Positions 35,429 through 42,972 of a DNA stretch of 64,000 nt are shown piece by piece. The notes beneath the pieces are model-generated. The model worked only from the letters and a program-made list of their open reading frames with translations. It was not told the DNA's origin and did not search any database. This DNA comes from Streptomyces tailanensis (GTDB taxonomy: Bacteria; Actinomycetota; Actinomycetes; Streptomycetales; Streptomycetaceae). The DNA lies in the NCBI RefSeq assembly GCF_008386495.1, contig NZ_VTHJ01000038.1, positions 1 to 64,000 of the forward strand. Direction: 5' to 3'. The translations under genes were made by a program, and so were the position numbers. Position 1 is the stretch's first letter; each line of letters starts with the position of its first letter.

Positions 35429-35452
35429 TTCGAATCGTTCGAATCGTTCGAA
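35429..35452. repeat. Three tandem TTCGAA boxes
   Basis: TTCGAATCG occurs twice in direct succession and is followed by TTCGAA, a nine-base period. It lies just upstream of the persulfide dioxygenase ribosome site. Evenly phased palindromic hexamers could be a second regulator's site; no partner can be named. Confidence 0.6.
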
Positions 35453-35486
35453 GCCTGAGAACCCGTCCCGGGGTCACATGGCGAAA

Positions 35487-35502
35487 ATACCCCCGGGGGT
35501 AT
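35487..35502. promoter_or_regulatory. CsoR/CstR-type operator, perfect palindrome
   Basis: ATACCCCCGGGGGTAT is perfectly symmetrical and resembles the operator at 32595-32614. It is 78 bases upstream of the persulfide dioxygenase start on the minus strand. Confidence 0.75.
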
Positions 35503-35521
35503 GCGGAACACAGTAGCAGAG

Positions 35522-35537
35522 ATACCTAGGGGGGTAT
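35522..35537. promoter_or_regulatory. Second CsoR/CstR-type operator
   Basis: ATACC-TAGGGG-GGTAT lies 20 bases from the previous palindrome and between two divergent units, so it may also act on the mycothiol dehydrogenase operon that starts at 35656. Confidence 0.7.
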
Positions 35538-35655
35538 TCAGTGGCAGTCATTTCGGCCACGGTTCCGCATGCATCGGAGGCCCTACTGGCTGGTCAGTCC
35601 GTAGGGTGACCATGGACGGGAGACCGTCCACCCCGGATCGACGGAAGGATTCACC

Positions 35656-36744
35656 ATGGCGCAGGAAGTACGGGGCGTGATCGCACCGGGCAAGAACGAA
35701 CCGGTGCGGATCGAGACGATCGTCGTCCCCGATCCCGGGCCGGGCGAGGCCGTGGTGCAGGTGCAGGCGTGCGGGGTCTGCCACACCGACCTGCACTACA
35801 AGCAGGGCGGCATCAACGACGACTTCCCCTTCCTGCTCGGCCATGAGGCCGCCGGTGTGGTGGAGTCGGTCGGCGCGGGCGTCACGGACGTGGCTCCCGG
35901 CGATTTCGTCATCCTCAACTGGCGTGCGGTGTGCGGCAATTGCCGGGCCTGCCGACGCGGGCGGCCCTGGTACTGCTTCGCCACGCACAACGCCACCCAG
36001 AAGATGACCCTCGCCTCGACCGGCCAGGAGCTCTCGCCCGCCCTCGGCATCGGAGCCTTCGCCGACAAGACGCTCGTCGCCGCCGGGCAGTGCACCAAGG
36101 TCGACCCGGCCGCCGCCCCCGCGGTCGCCGGACTGCTGGGCTGCGGCGTGATGGCCGGCATCGGAGCCGCCATCAACACCGGCAACGTGGGCCGGGGCGA
36201 CAGCGTCGCCGTCATCGGCTGCGGCGGCGTCGGCGACGCGGCCATCGCCGGGTCCCGGCTGGCCGGCGCCGAGAAGATCATCGCCGTGGACATCGACGAC
36301 CGGAAGCTCACCACCGCCAAGAACATCGGCGCCACCCACACCGTCAACTCCAAGGACACCGACCCGGTCGAGGCGATCCGCGAGCTGACCGGCGGCTTCG
36401 GCGCCGACGTCGTCATCGAGGCGGTCGGCCGCCCGGAGACGTACAAGCAGGCCTTCTACGCCCGCGACCTGGCGGGCACGGTCGTCCTCGTCGGCGTACC
36501 GACGCCCGAGATGAAACTGGAACTGCCGCTGCTGGACGTCTTCGGCCGCGGTGGCGCGCTCAAGTCGAGTTGGTACGGCGACTGCCTGCCGGACCGTGAC
36601 TTCCCCATGCTGATCAACCTCTATCTCCAGGGCCGCCTGGATCTGGAGGCGTTCGTCACCGAGACCATCGGACTCGACGAGGTGGAGAAGGCCTTCGAGC
36701 GGATGCACGGCGGCGACGTCCTGCGCTCGGTGGTGACGCTCTGA
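35656..36744 (+). CDS. mscR: S-(hydroxymethyl)mycothiol dehydrogenase
   Basis: The 362-residue zinc alcohol dehydrogenase has the catalytic zinc site in CGVCHTDLHYKQGG and GHEAAGVVE, a structural zinc region (CGNCRACRRGRPWYC) and the NAD motif GCGGVG. Sequence and gene order match MscR (formerly AdhE2), the mycothiol-dependent formaldehyde dehydrogenase and S-nitrosomycothiol reductase of actinobacteria. Its stop overlaps the ATG of an MBL-fold gene in TGATG, the usual mscR arrangement. The shared upstream region with CstR-type operators suggests that thiol and sulfur stress controls are linked here. Confidence 0.92.
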   Translation: MAQEVRGVIAPGKNEPVRIETIVVPDPGPGEAVVQVQACGVCHTDLHYKQGGINDDFPFLLGHEAAGVVESVGAGVTDVAPGDFVILNWRAVCGNCRACRRGRPWYCFATHNATQKMTLASTGQELSPALGIGAFADKTLVAAGQCTKVDPAAAPAVAGLLGCGVMAGIGAAINTGNVGRGDSVAVIGCGGVGDAAIAGSRLAGAEKIIAVDIDDRKLTTAKNIGATHTVNSKDTDPVEAIRELTGGFGADVVIEAVGRPETYKQAFYARDLAGTVVLVGVPTPEMKLELPLLDVFGRGGALKSSWYGDCLPDRDFPMLINLYLQGRLDLEAFVTETIGLDEVEKAFERMHGGDVLRSVVTL

Positions 36745-37373
36745 TGGCCGCGCGTATCGAACACCTCGTCACCTCGGGGACGTTCTCGCTGGACGGCGGC
36801 ACCTGGGACGTCGACAACAACGTGTGGATCGTCGGCGACGACCACGAGGTGATCGTCATCGACGCCGCCCACGACGCCGACGCCATCGCCGAGGCGGTCG
36901 GCGACCGCAGGCTGTCGGCCATCGTCTGCACCCACGCCCACAACGACCACATCGACGCCGCGCCCGCCCTCGCCGAGCGCACCGGCGCGGCGATCTGGCT
37001 CCACCCGGACGACCTGCCGCTGTGGAAGCAGACCCACCCCGACCGCCTGCCCGACCACTGGCTGGCCGACGGCCAGACCATCTCGGCCGCCGGCGCCGAC
37101 CTGACGGTCCTGCACACCCCCGGCCACGCACCGGGCGCCGTCTGCCTGCACGCCCCCGGCCTCGGCACCGTCTTCACCGGCGACACCCTCTTCGCCGGCG
37201 GCCCCGGCGCCACCGGCCGCTCCTACTCCCACTTCCCGACGATCATCGACTCCATCAGGGACAGGCTGCTGACGCTGCCCGGCGACACCGTCGTCCGCAC
37301 GGGCCACGGCGACACCACGACAATCGGAGCCGAGGCTCCGCATCTGGAGGAGTGGATCGCGCGGGGCCACTGA
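36744..37373 (+). CDS. MBL-fold hydrolase partner of mscR
   Basis: The 209-residue metallo-beta-lactamase-fold protein carries THAHNDHID, TPGHAPGAVCLH and TGDTLFAGGPG, enough for two metal ions. It is the standard downstream partner of mscR in actinobacteria, where it is thought to hydrolyse the mycothiol thioester (S-formylmycothiol) formed by the dehydrogenase. Start and preceding stop share a base, so expression is coupled. The assignment rests on motif and gene order. Confidence 0.87.
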   Translation: MAARIEHLVTSGTFSLDGGTWDVDNNVWIVGDDHEVIVIDAAHDADAIAEAVGDRRLSAIVCTHAHNDHIDAAPALAERTGAAIWLHPDDLPLWKQTHPDRLPDHWLADGQTISAAGADLTVLHTPGHAPGAVCLHAPGLGTVFTGDTLFAGGPGATGRSYSHFPTIIDSIRDRLLTLPGDTVVRTGHGDTTTIGAEAPHLEEWIARGH

Positions 37374-37450
37374 GTACCGACCGGGGCCGACTGCCGCGAA
37401 GGCATGGCAGCCGGCCCCGGTTCACTCGCGACTGCCGCTGGGCAACGCGC

Positions 37451-37504
37451 CCAGTCAGGGGCGCGGGGAACTGCGCGACAAGCCCCCAACAACCCGCAGT
37501 CGTC
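37451..37504. repeat. Dispersed intergenic repeat, family A
   Basis: TCAGGGGCGCGGGGAACTGCGCG and the AACCCGCAG end are the marks of this family. This copy lies in the 240-base gap between the MBL gene and the SDR gene, in the usual intergenic position. Confidence 0.65.
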
Positions 37505-37615
37505 CCACCACCCAATCGATCGACCTCTTGGACGCAGCCGAAAATCCCGACAGAAGGTGTCCGCCTTCCAGGACACCCTCATGTCATGGACGCCGATACA
37601 CACGGGAGGTCGGAC

Positions 37616-38530
37616 ATGACAAAACCACTGGACGGCAAGGTCGCACTGGTCGCGGGAGCGTCACGCGGCGCGGGCCGGGGGATCGCCGTCGAACTGGGCG
37701 CGGCCGGGGCGACGGTCTACGTGACCGGCCGCACCACCCGCGCGCACCGCTCGGAGTACGACCGCCCGGAGACCCTGGAGGACACCGCCGACCTGGTCAC
37801 GGCGGCGGGCGGACGCGGCATCCCCGTACCCGCCGACCATCTCGAACCGTCACAGGTCCAGGCCCTGGTGGACCGTATCTCGGACGAGCAGGACCACCTC
37901 GACGTCCTGGTCAACGACATCTGGGGCGGCGAGAAGCTCTTCGAATGGGACAGCCCGGTCTGGGAGCACGACCTCGACAACGGCCTTCGACTACTGCGAC
38001 TCGCCGTCGAGACGCACGCCATCACGAGCCACCACGCGCTGCCCCTGCTCCTGCGTCACCCCGGGGGCCTGGTGGTGGAGATGACCGACGGCACGGACGA
38101 CTACAACCGCCGGAACTACCGGAACTCCTTCTTCTACGACCTGGCCAAGACCTCCGTCCTGCGCATGGCGTTCGCCCTCGGCCACGAACTCGGCCCACGC
38201 GGCGCGACCGCCGTCGCCCTCACCCCCGGCTGGCTGCGCTCGGAGATGATGCTCGACAACTTCGGCGTCACCGAGGACAACTGGCGCGACGCCCTCGACC
38301 GCGTCCCCCACTTCGCCATCTCCGAGACCCCGCGCTACGTCGGCCGCGCCGTCGCCGCCCTCGCCGCCGACCCCGAGGTCGCCCGCTTCAACGGCGAGTC
38401 CCTCTCCAGCGGCGGCCTCGCCCAGGTCTACGGCTTCACCGACCTCGACGGCAGCCGCCCCGACGCCTGGCGCTACCTCGTCGAGGTCCAGGACACGGGA
38501 AAGCCGGCGGACACGACGGGCTACCGCTGA
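37616..38530 (+). CDS. Short-chain dehydrogenase/reductase
   Basis: The 304-residue protein has the SDR cofactor motif GASRGAGRGIAVELG and an active-site region in which YDLAK supplies Tyr and Lys (FFYDLAKTSV). The canonical NNAG motif is replaced by VNDIWGGE. It resembles the uncharacterised Streptomyces SDRs with the VTGRTTR insert, likely NADP-dependent. AGGTCGGACATG gives ATG 37616 (GGGAGGT upstream). The substrate is unknown. It is convergent with the decarboxylase gene, eight bases apart. Confidence 0.83.
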   Translation: MTKPLDGKVALVAGASRGAGRGIAVELGAAGATVYVTGRTTRAHRSEYDRPETLEDTADLVTAAGGRGIPVPADHLEPSQVQALVDRISDEQDHLDVLVNDIWGGEKLFEWDSPVWEHDLDNGLRLLRLAVETHAITSHHALPLLLRHPGGLVVEMTDGTDDYNRRNYRNSFFYDLAKTSVLRMAFALGHELGPRGATAVALTPGWLRSEMMLDNFGVTEDNWRDALDRVPHFAISETPRYVGRAVAALAADPEVARFNGESLSSGGLAQVYGFTDLDGSRPDAWRYLVEVQDTGKPADTTGYR

Positions 38531-38537
38531 ACCGGCA

Positions 38538-39950
38538 TCAAGGGCCCGCCTCGCCGGTGACCGCGCCGGTGGCCGTGAGTACCGCGTCGAGCACCCGCTC
38601 CACATCCGCTTCCGTCGTACGCCAGTTGCTGAACGCCGCCCGCAGGGCGTGCGTGCCGTCGTAGACGGTCGGTGTCACGAAGGCCTCGCCCGAGGCGGCG
38701 ATCGCCCGGCCCAGGGCGTGCACGCGTTCCCGTGTGGGCCGTTCGGTGAGGGTGAAGCAGACGACGTTCAACCGGACCGGCGCCGAGAGGGTCAACTCCG
38801 GTGCTCGCGCGATGCGTTCGCCGACGGTGCGGGCCAGGGCGACATTGCGCTCGACGATCTCGCGGTGCCCTTCCCGGCCGTATGCCATGAGCGAGAACCA
38901 GGCGGGCAGGGCCCGTAGCCGTCGGGAGTTCTCGGGGGTGAGGTGCAGGAAGTCGGGCTCGTCGGTGGGCAGGCCGAGGTACGGGGAGGCGTTGTGGAAG
39001 ACCCGGACCTGGAGGTCTTGTCGGCGGGTGAACTGGACGGCGGCGTCATAGGGCACGTTCAGCCACTTGTGCAGGTCGACACAGATCGAGTCGGCCGCGT
39101 CGAGCCCGTCGATGAGATGCGCGTACGACGGTGACAGCGCGGCGAAGCCGCCGAACGCGGCGTCCACATGGAGCCAGAAGTCGTACCGCTGCTTGAGCGC
39201 GGCGACGGCACGCAGGTCGTCGAAGTCGACGGTGTTGACGGTCCCGGCGTTGGCCACGACGATCGCCGGTCGCCCGTCGAGCGCGTCCAGGGCGGTGGCG
39301 AGGGCGCCCACGTCGACCGCCTCCCGGTTGCCGGGGAGCGCCGGGACGGTACGCAGCCGGTCGCGGCCGATGCCGAGTACGGACAGCGCCTTGCCGATGC
39401 TGGAGTGCGGGGTGCCGGACAGGACGTCGACGGGGCCGAGGGCGGCCCCACCCTGCCGGGACACGTCGATGCCCAGCTGTTCGCCGAGCCACTCGCGGGC
39501 GACGGCCAGCCCCACGGTGTTGGAGACGGTCGCCCCGGTCACGAACGCGCCGCTGTGTTCCTCGCCCAGCCCGAACAACTCCCGCAGCCAGCCCAGGGTC
39601 TCCCGCTCCAGAGCGGTCGCGGAGGAATCGCCACCACCGGACACGTTCTGGTCGTACGCGCTCGTCAGCCAGTCCCCGGTGACGGCCGCCGGTGTGGCCC
39701 CACCGGTGACGAAGCCGAGGTACCGGGGGCCGGCCGAACCCGAGAACCCGGGTGCCCACCGCTCGGCGAACCCGGCCAGCGCGCCTTCCGCTCCGATCCC
39801 CTCCAGAGGCAGCGGCGCGGGCTCGGAGCGCCCATCGAGCCGGGCGACGGGCCGCTCCACGATTCCCGCCACCTCCTTGGCGGCGAAGTCACGGGCGATC
39901 TGCAGCAACGCGGGAAGCCGGGAGAGGTCGTCGGCGAGTACGGGATGCAT
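38538..39950 (-). CDS. PLP-dependent aromatic amino acid decarboxylase family protein
   Basis: The 470-residue protein fits group II PLP decarboxylases. The cofactor lysine lies in CVDLHKWLNVPYD and the aspartate in LHVDAAFGGF. The spread of motifs (ETLGWLRELFGL, GTPHSSIGKALSVLGIG) recalls tryptophan/tyrosine/DOPA decarboxylases and also related lyases. The product would be an amine from an amino acid. It starts 235 bases before the divergent ABM gene and may belong to the p-aminobenzoate block or stand alone. Confidence 0.82.
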   Translation of the reverse strand: MHPVLADDLSRLPALLQIARDFAAKEVAGIVERPVARLDGRSEPAPLPLEGIGAEGALAGFAERWAPGFSGSAGPRYLGFVTGGATPAAVTGDWLTSAYDQNVSGGGDSSATALERETLGWLRELFGLGEEHSGAFVTGATVSNTVGLAVAREWLGEQLGIDVSRQGGAALGPVDVLSGTPHSSIGKALSVLGIGRDRLRTVPALPGNREAVDVGALATALDALDGRPAIVVANAGTVNTVDFDDLRAVAALKQRYDFWLHVDAAFGGFAALSPSYAHLIDGLDAADSICVDLHKWLNVPYDAAVQFTRRQDLQVRVFHNASPYLGLPTDEPDFLHLTPENSRRLRALPAWFSLMAYGREGHREIVERNVALARTVGERIARAPELTLSAPVRLNVVCFTLTERPTRERVHALGRAIAASGEAFVTPTVYDGTHALRAAFSNWRTTEADVERVLDAVLTATGAVTGEAGP

Positions 39951-40185
39951 GGTTCGGCAGCATAGTCCCACACAGTGAATGCGTGATTGCCATTGTGTGC
40001 CTTTTATCGTTCTTCGGGCAACCGCTTCCAAACAATCGAACAAGTTACTCCGGCGTATTGCTCGACGCACTCCTCGACAGAAGCAGCAAAGGAGGACGAA
40101 AGCTCTCCCAAAGGTGCGATCCGGACAGTTGAAAAAGTTTCGTTGAGATTTGAACGGGGTCTCGGTTCCTCGCGTATTCGACGGC

Positions 40186-40773
40186 GTGAGCAGGAATCCC
40201 GTTACCGTCACCATCGCGTATCACGTGGTGCCGGGGCGCGAGGCCGACTTCCACTCCTGGGGGTGGGCCGCGCTGCGTACGACCGCGCAGCAGTCGGGCT
40301 TTCTGGGGGGAGGCGTACTTGTCGACGGAGAGGCGGAGTGGCATGTGGTCTACCGCTTCGACAGTGAGGATTCGGCCCGGACCTGGGAAAACTCGCTGGC
40401 CTGCGCCCAGTGGGCGGCCCGCGCCGAAGGACTCGCCCGGGAGACCGGCCGCCGCAGCGTGACCGGCTCCAAGGCCTGGTTCGACGCCCAGACCGCCCGG
40501 GACCCGACGCCGGCCGCCCCGGGGCCGCCCCCGAAATGGAAACTGTGGTTGGTGAATATGAGCGCGGTCTTCCCACCCGTGCTCTTGTTCAACCTGGCGA
40601 TACTTCCCTATCTCAACGACCTGAATCCGCTTTTCCGCACACTTCTGCTGTGTCTGTCCGTGTCGGCCATCGTCACCTGGATTCTCATGCCGAGACTCCA
40701 GAGATTCCTGAAGAAATGGCTGTATCCGCCGCTGCAGGCGCTGCGCGGTCGGCACAAACGGCGGACCGCCTAG
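40186..40773 (+). CDS. ABM-domain protein with two C-terminal membrane helices
   Basis: The 195-residue product begins with an antibiotic-biosynthesis-monooxygenase (ABM, ferredoxin-like) domain (VTVTIAYHVVPGREADFHSW, about 1-100). After a Pro-rich link, two membrane helices follow (about 122-142 and 150-170) and a basic tail. ABM domains act as small cofactor-free oxygenases or as heme-degrading enzymes. The fusion to a membrane hairpin is seen in a few bacterial families of unknown role. The start is uncertain: GTG 40186 fits the domain, while TTG 40150 is an alternative. It lies 30 bases upstream of pabAB on the same strand. Confidence 0.7.
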   Translation: MSRNPVTVTIAYHVVPGREADFHSWGWAALRTTAQQSGFLGGGVLVDGEAEWHVVYRFDSEDSARTWENSLACAQWAARAEGLARETGRRSVTGSKAWFDAQTARDPTPAAPGPPPKWKLWLVNMSAVFPPVLLFNLAILPYLNDLNPLFRTLLLCLSVSAIVTWILMPRLQRFLKKWLYPPLQALRGRHKRRTA

Positions 40774-40803
40774 GTCCGAGAACGATCAGAGGGGGGTGGG
40801 CGG

Positions 40804-42972
40804 GTGAAGACCCTGCTCATCGACAATTACGACTCGTACACGTACAACCTGTTCCAGCTGATCGCCGAGGTCAACGGCGAGGAGCCGGTGGTGGTACTCA
40901 ATGACGCCGCGGACGACGACATTCCCCAGCTGCGGGAATTCGACAACGTGGTGGTGTCGCCGGGACCGGGCCACCCATCCGAGCCACGCGACTTCGGCAT
41001 CGCCGCCCGCGTGATCGCCGAGGCCACGATCCCCGTACTCGGCGTCTGCCTGGGCCACCAGGGCATCGCGGTGGGGGAGCAGGCCGAGGTCGAGCCGGCC
41101 CCGTGGCCCCGCCACGGCCACCTGTCGACCGTCCGGCACGACGGCCGCGACCTGTTCCGCGGGCTGCCGCAGAACTTCACCGTCGTCCGCTATCACTCGC
41201 TGTCCGTACGCGAGCCGCTGCCGCCGACCCTGGAGCCCACCGCCTGGTCCGAGGAGGGCGTCCTGATGGGCCTGCGCCACTGCGAACGCCCGCTGTGGGG
41301 CGTGCAGTTCCACCCGGAGTCGATCCTCACCGACCACGGCCACCGCCTGCTGGTCAACTTCCGCAACCTCACGGCGGAACGGGCCGGCAGCCCACGGAGG
41401 AAGAACACCGCGGTCGCCTGCCTCGCCCGTACGAAACACACCGCTACGAAGCACACCGCGCCCACCTCGCTCTCCGGCGCGATCCCCCGCCCCCGGCGGG
41501 CGCCCGCCCCGGCCTACCGGCTGCACACCCGCCGTATCGCCGGCGCCGTCGATCCCGAGGCCGTCTTCACCCGCATGTACGCCGACGCGCGGCACGCGTT
41601 CTGGCTGGACAGCTCCCGCGTCGAGCCGGGCCTGTCGCGGTTCTCGTTCTTCGGTGACGGCAGCGGCCCGCTCGCGGAGTTCGTCCGCTACGACGTCGAC
41701 AGCGGCCTCTGCGAGATCGAGCGGGAGGGGCGGCCCACCCGCAAGGTCCAGGCGAGCGTCTTCGACTATCTGAAGCGGCAGCTGGCCAGCCGCAAGGTCG
41801 ACACGACGGGCCTGCCCTTCGACTTCACCGGCGGCTACGTCGGCTACTTCGGCTACGAACTGAAGGGCGACACCGGCTCCCCGAACCGGCACAAGGCCGA
41901 AACCCCGGACGCCTGCTGGCTGTTCGCGGACCGGCTGATCGCCGTGGACCACGAGGAGGGCTTCACCTACGCGGTCTGCCTGGCCGAGGACACCCCGGCG
42001 GCGACCCGCGAGGCCGGCGACTGGCTCGACACCGTACTGGCCCAGCTGACCTTCGTCTCCTCGGACGCCACCGTCCCCCTCCGGCCAGGCACGCAGCCCT
42101 ACCCCCGCGCCGCCGAGCCCTGGCTCGTCCGCGACCGCGCCACCTACCTCGCCGACATCGAGGCCTGCAAGGCGGAACTGAACGCCGGCACGAGCTACGA
42201 GGTCTGCCTGACCAACGCGGTCCGGTTACCCGCCCCGTACGACCCGTACGACTTCTACCGGGTGCTGCGCCGGATCAACCCGGCCCCGTACGCAGCCTTC
42301 CTCAGGTTCGGCGACCTCGACATCGCGGGCTCGTCCCCCGAGCGCTTCCTGCGGATCACCCGGGACGGCATCGCCGAGGCCAAGCCCATCAAGGGCACCG
42401 CGCCCCGGGGCGCCACCCCGGAGGAGGACGACCGGCTGCGCGACGACCTGGCCGCCGACGCCAAGACCCGCGCCGAGAACCTGATGATCGTCGACCTCCT
42501 CCGCAACGACCTCGGCCGGGTCTCCCGTACGGGCTCCGTGAAGGTCACGCGCCTCATGGCCACCGAGACGTACGCCACCGTGCACCAGTTGGTCTCCACC
42601 GTCGAGGGCACGCTGCGCGAGGGCACCGACGCCGTCGACTGCGTCCGGGCCTGCTTCCCGGGCGGATCGATGACCGGGGCGCCCAAGCTGCGCACGATGG
42701 AGATCATCGACTCGCTGGAGACCGAGGCGCGGGGCGTGTACTCCGGGGCGCTCGGCTACCTCGGGTGCGGCGGTGGCGCGGACCTCAACATCGTCATCCG
42801 TACCGCCGTGTTCCAGGGCGGCCGTATGCATCTGGGCGCGGGCGGCGCGATCGTCCTCGACTCCGATCCGGCCGCCGAGTACGACGAGATGCTGTTGAAG
42901 ACCGCGGCGCTGATGCGGGCCCACCGGGAGCACGCCTCCGCCCCGACCGTCACCGAGGAGCCGACGCGATGA
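40804..42972 (+). CDS. pabAB: Aminodeoxychorismate synthase, fused PabA-PabB
   Basis: The 722-residue protein has an N-terminal glutamine amidotransferase (Cys82 in GVCLGHQG, His170 and Glu172 in FHPES) joined to a chorismate-binding domain. The latter has the PabB signature AKPIKGTAPRG, whose Lys marks aminodeoxychorismate rather than anthranilate synthesis, plus ENLMIVDLLRNDLGRV and PGGSMTGAPK. Fused forms of this kind are typical of secondary metabolism that needs extra p-aminobenzoate, for example candicidin. The start at 40804 overlaps no upstream gene; the stop overlaps the CoA ligase start by ATGA. Confidence 0.93.
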   Translation: MKTLLIDNYDSYTYNLFQLIAEVNGEEPVVVLNDAADDDIPQLREFDNVVVSPGPGHPSEPRDFGIAARVIAEATIPVLGVCLGHQGIAVGEQAEVEPAPWPRHGHLSTVRHDGRDLFRGLPQNFTVVRYHSLSVREPLPPTLEPTAWSEEGVLMGLRHCERPLWGVQFHPESILTDHGHRLLVNFRNLTAERAGSPRRKNTAVACLARTKHTATKHTAPTSLSGAIPRPRRAPAPAYRLHTRRIAGAVDPEAVFTRMYADARHAFWLDSSRVEPGLSRFSFFGDGSGPLAEFVRYDVDSGLCEIEREGRPTRKVQASVFDYLKRQLASRKVDTTGLPFDFTGGYVGYFGYELKGDTGSPNRHKAETPDACWLFADRLIAVDHEEGFTYAVCLAEDTPAATREAGDWLDTVLAQLTFVSSDATVPLRPGTQPYPRAAEPWLVRDRATYLADIEACKAELNAGTSYEVCLTNAVRLPAPYDPYDFYRVLRRINPAPYAAFLRFGDLDIAGSSPERFLRITRDGIAEAKPIKGTAPRGATPEEDDRLRDDLAADAKTRAENLMIVDLLRNDLGRVSRTGSVKVTRLMATETYATVHQLVSTVEGTLREGTDAVDCVRACFPGGSMTGAPKLRTMEIIDSLETEARGVYSGALGYLGCGGGADLNIVIRTAVFQGGRMHLGAGGAIVLDSDPAAEYDEMLLKTAALMRAHREHASAPTVTEEPTR

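Noticed and set aside
35429..35452. Plasmid-type replication iterons or CRISPR repeats
   Set aside because: Only three nine-base units without spacers, and no replication or cas gene nearby.
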